In this document: positions 63,167 to 64,000 of the stretch, one piece after another
How the letters are laid out: the number at the start of each line of letters is the position of its first letter
How positions within the stretch are numbered: position 1 is the stretch's first letter
Source of the DNA: Pseudocoprococcus catus
GTDB lineage: Bacteria; Bacillota; Clostridia; Lachnospirales; Lachnospiraceae
Reading direction: 5' to 3'
Assembly (NCBI RefSeq): GCF_902381825.1
Contig: NZ_LR698973.1
Location: forward strand, 572,553 to 636,552
DNA: 64,000 nt
The notes under the pieces: model-generated
The model's database searches: none
The model's input: only the letters and a program-made list of their open reading frames with translations
Told to the model about the DNA's origin: nothing
Translations under genes and position numbers: made by a program

Positions 63167-63502
63167 ATGAAGAATGAGAATGAACGATTTGTAGAAATGG
63201 GAAAAAGAATCAAGGCGAGAAGGGTAAGCCTGGGAATGAAACAGATGGAGTTGGCGGAACGGATAGATATATCCAACAATCATATTTCATCCATCGAGAG
63301 AGGAATTGAACGTCCCGGTCTTGAATCTTTTATCAGGATATGTGATGTATTGGATGTGACACCGGATTATTTATTGCTTGGTTCAATGAAAGCCAATGAT
63401 ATACCAAAGAACATTACAGATAATCTGAAGTTGTGTACAGATGAAGAAGTTCGTTTTGTGGAAGCGATGACGCAGTATATGATTGAGCAGCATAAAAAAT
63501 AA
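63167..63502 (+). CDS. XRE-family transcriptional regulator
   Basis: A 111-aa protein with an N-terminal helix-turn-helix (MGKRIKARRVSLGMKQMELAERIDISNNHISSIERGIERPG as landmarks: KQMELAERI and NNHISSIERG) and an acidic C-terminal tail. GAGGTG stands before ATG 63167; the in-frame ATG at 63143 has no site. It lies 144 nt after eutP and ends before a strong hairpin, so it is probably its own unit. Targets are unknown; a link to eut is only positional. Confidence 0.9.
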   Translation: MKNENERFVEMGKRIKARRVSLGMKQMELAERIDISNNHISSIERGIERPGLESFIRICDVLDVTPDYLLLGSMKANDIPKNITDNLKLCTDEEVRFVEAMTQYMIEQHKK

Positions 63503-63557
63503 GTAAGCCATGAACATTTTATTGGCGTAATGTAGAAATAATTGAACAACACAGATG

Positions 63558-63634
63558 AAAAGACTGCTACTTTATTGAAAAACAGGATTCATTTATATAT
63601 GTATCATGAGAATTTGATAAAGTAGCAGTCTTTT
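63558..63634. terminator. Large bidirectional terminator-like hairpin
   Basis: 63558-63575 and 63617-63634 are exact 18-bp reverse complements ending in A and T runs. The 41-nt loop is longer than usual for an intrinsic terminator. Confidence 0.7.
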
Positions 63635-63701
63635 GTGTTTTTAAATGCTGGAAGTGGAATTTGTAAAGGAAGTAATAATGAGCCTTTGCCAATTATTTCT
63701 A

Positions 63702-63730
63702 TTGTTTCGTGTCGGCGTGGAGAGTATAAT
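63702..63730 (+). promoter_or_regulatory. Promoter of the Rpn-family gene
   Basis: TTGTTT (63702-63707), a 17-bp spacer and a perfect TATAAT (63725-63730), about 45 nt before the start codon. Confidence 0.7.
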
Positions 63731-63774
63731 AGAGTTACAGGATTCCTCTTGCCAGTTTGTGTGGGAGGAAATAG

Positions 63775-64000
63775 ATGAGAAAGAAACTACAGGATTTAAC
63801 AATCAAAGATGCCTTTATGTTTGCGGCAGTGATGTCGGATGCAGAGCAGTGCCGCCACCTGCTGGAATTGGTACTGGAAATGAAAATTCTGGAAGTACAT
63901 GTTGTGGCTGAGAAGACCATCAGTTATCATCCGGAGTATCATGGTGTGAGATTAGATGTTATGGCAGAAGAAGCTGGAACAAAACGCCGATTTAATGTTG
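63775..64000 (+). CDS. Rpn-family recombination-promoting nuclease, 3' end outside window
   Basis: About 75 codons are visible. MRKKLQDLTIKDAFMFAAVMSD with CRHLLELVLEMKI and ISYHPEYHGVRLDVMAEE is the N-terminal pattern of PD-(D/E)XK Rpn/transposase_31-type nucleases, with the Asp of RLDV as the expected first metal ligand; the ExK motif would fall beyond the edge. GGGAGGAA lies 5 nt before the ATG. Such genes are often multi-copy in gut Clostridia. Confidence 0.85.
   Translation, partial: MRKKLQDLTIKDAFMFAAVMSDAEQCRHLLELVLEMKILEVHVVAEKTISYHPEYHGVRLDVMAEEAGTKRRFNV

Overview
The window looks like chromosome from an anaerobic Firmicute of class Clostridia, most likely Lachnospiraceae. The evidence is the protein families (DUF1540, DUF2804, DUF6320, dlt and LCP wall genes, a clostridial-type eut operon), strong Shine-Dalgarno sites, frequent GTG/TTG starts and consensus SigA promoters. 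No rRNA, tRNA, CRISPR array or complete IS element was seen. Gene identities come from reading protein sequence by eye, without database searches.

Layout. 1-8 kb is housekeeping: an LCP wall-polymer ligase (cut by the window edge), a DEDD exonuclease, an integrase-like protein with altered active-site residues, a D,D-carboxypeptidase, a hotdog thioesterase, ilvB-ilvN and trmB. A 200-bp fold-back palindrome follows trmB. 8.4-18 kb is a polymorphic-toxin island: a consensus promoter and long leader, a 2241-residue Rhs/YD-repeat protein without a signal peptide, a probable immunity gene, a TcdE-like holin, a peptidoglycan amidase, and a promoter-to-terminator stretch that may be a structured ncRNA. 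18-34 kb holds DUF2804, an AAA/PD-(D/E)XK protein, the dltACBD operon, a Gld-type ABC exporter set, a zinc-ribbon membrane protein with a TPM-domain protein, and a GNAT enzyme.

34-39 kb is a second, decayed toxin island. An ImmA/XRE pair is divergent from a second copy of the rhs promoter and leader. That leader is fused to a short Rhs-core remnant, followed by orphan immunity-like membrane proteins, a toxin-tail-like fragment, a gene split at an A7 run and a truncated ATPase. 39-45 kb carries a DUF6320/acyltransferase pair divergent from an alpha/beta hydrolase, then pncB, a deaminase and an MgtC-type protein.

45.5-63 kb is the metabolic core. A four-gene ABC importer (lipoprotein, two permeases, ATPase) is followed by a glycerophosphodiester phosphodiesterase whose 3' end overlaps eutA, and then by an ethanolamine microcompartment operon: eutA, B, C, L, E, M, an eutT-pduL fusion, a small eut protein, eutN, PduS-like and PduT-like genes, eutS and eutP. 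The inferred flow is uptake of a phosphodiester such as glycerophosphoethanolamine, cytosolic release of ethanolamine, B12-dependent lyase chemistry in the compartment to acetaldehyde, then acetyl-CoA and acetyl-phosphate, with electrons or cobalamin reduction handled by the Fe-S pair. No eutH, eutVW, eutG or eutQ was seen in the window. The right edge has an XRE regulator and the start of an Rpn-family nuclease gene.
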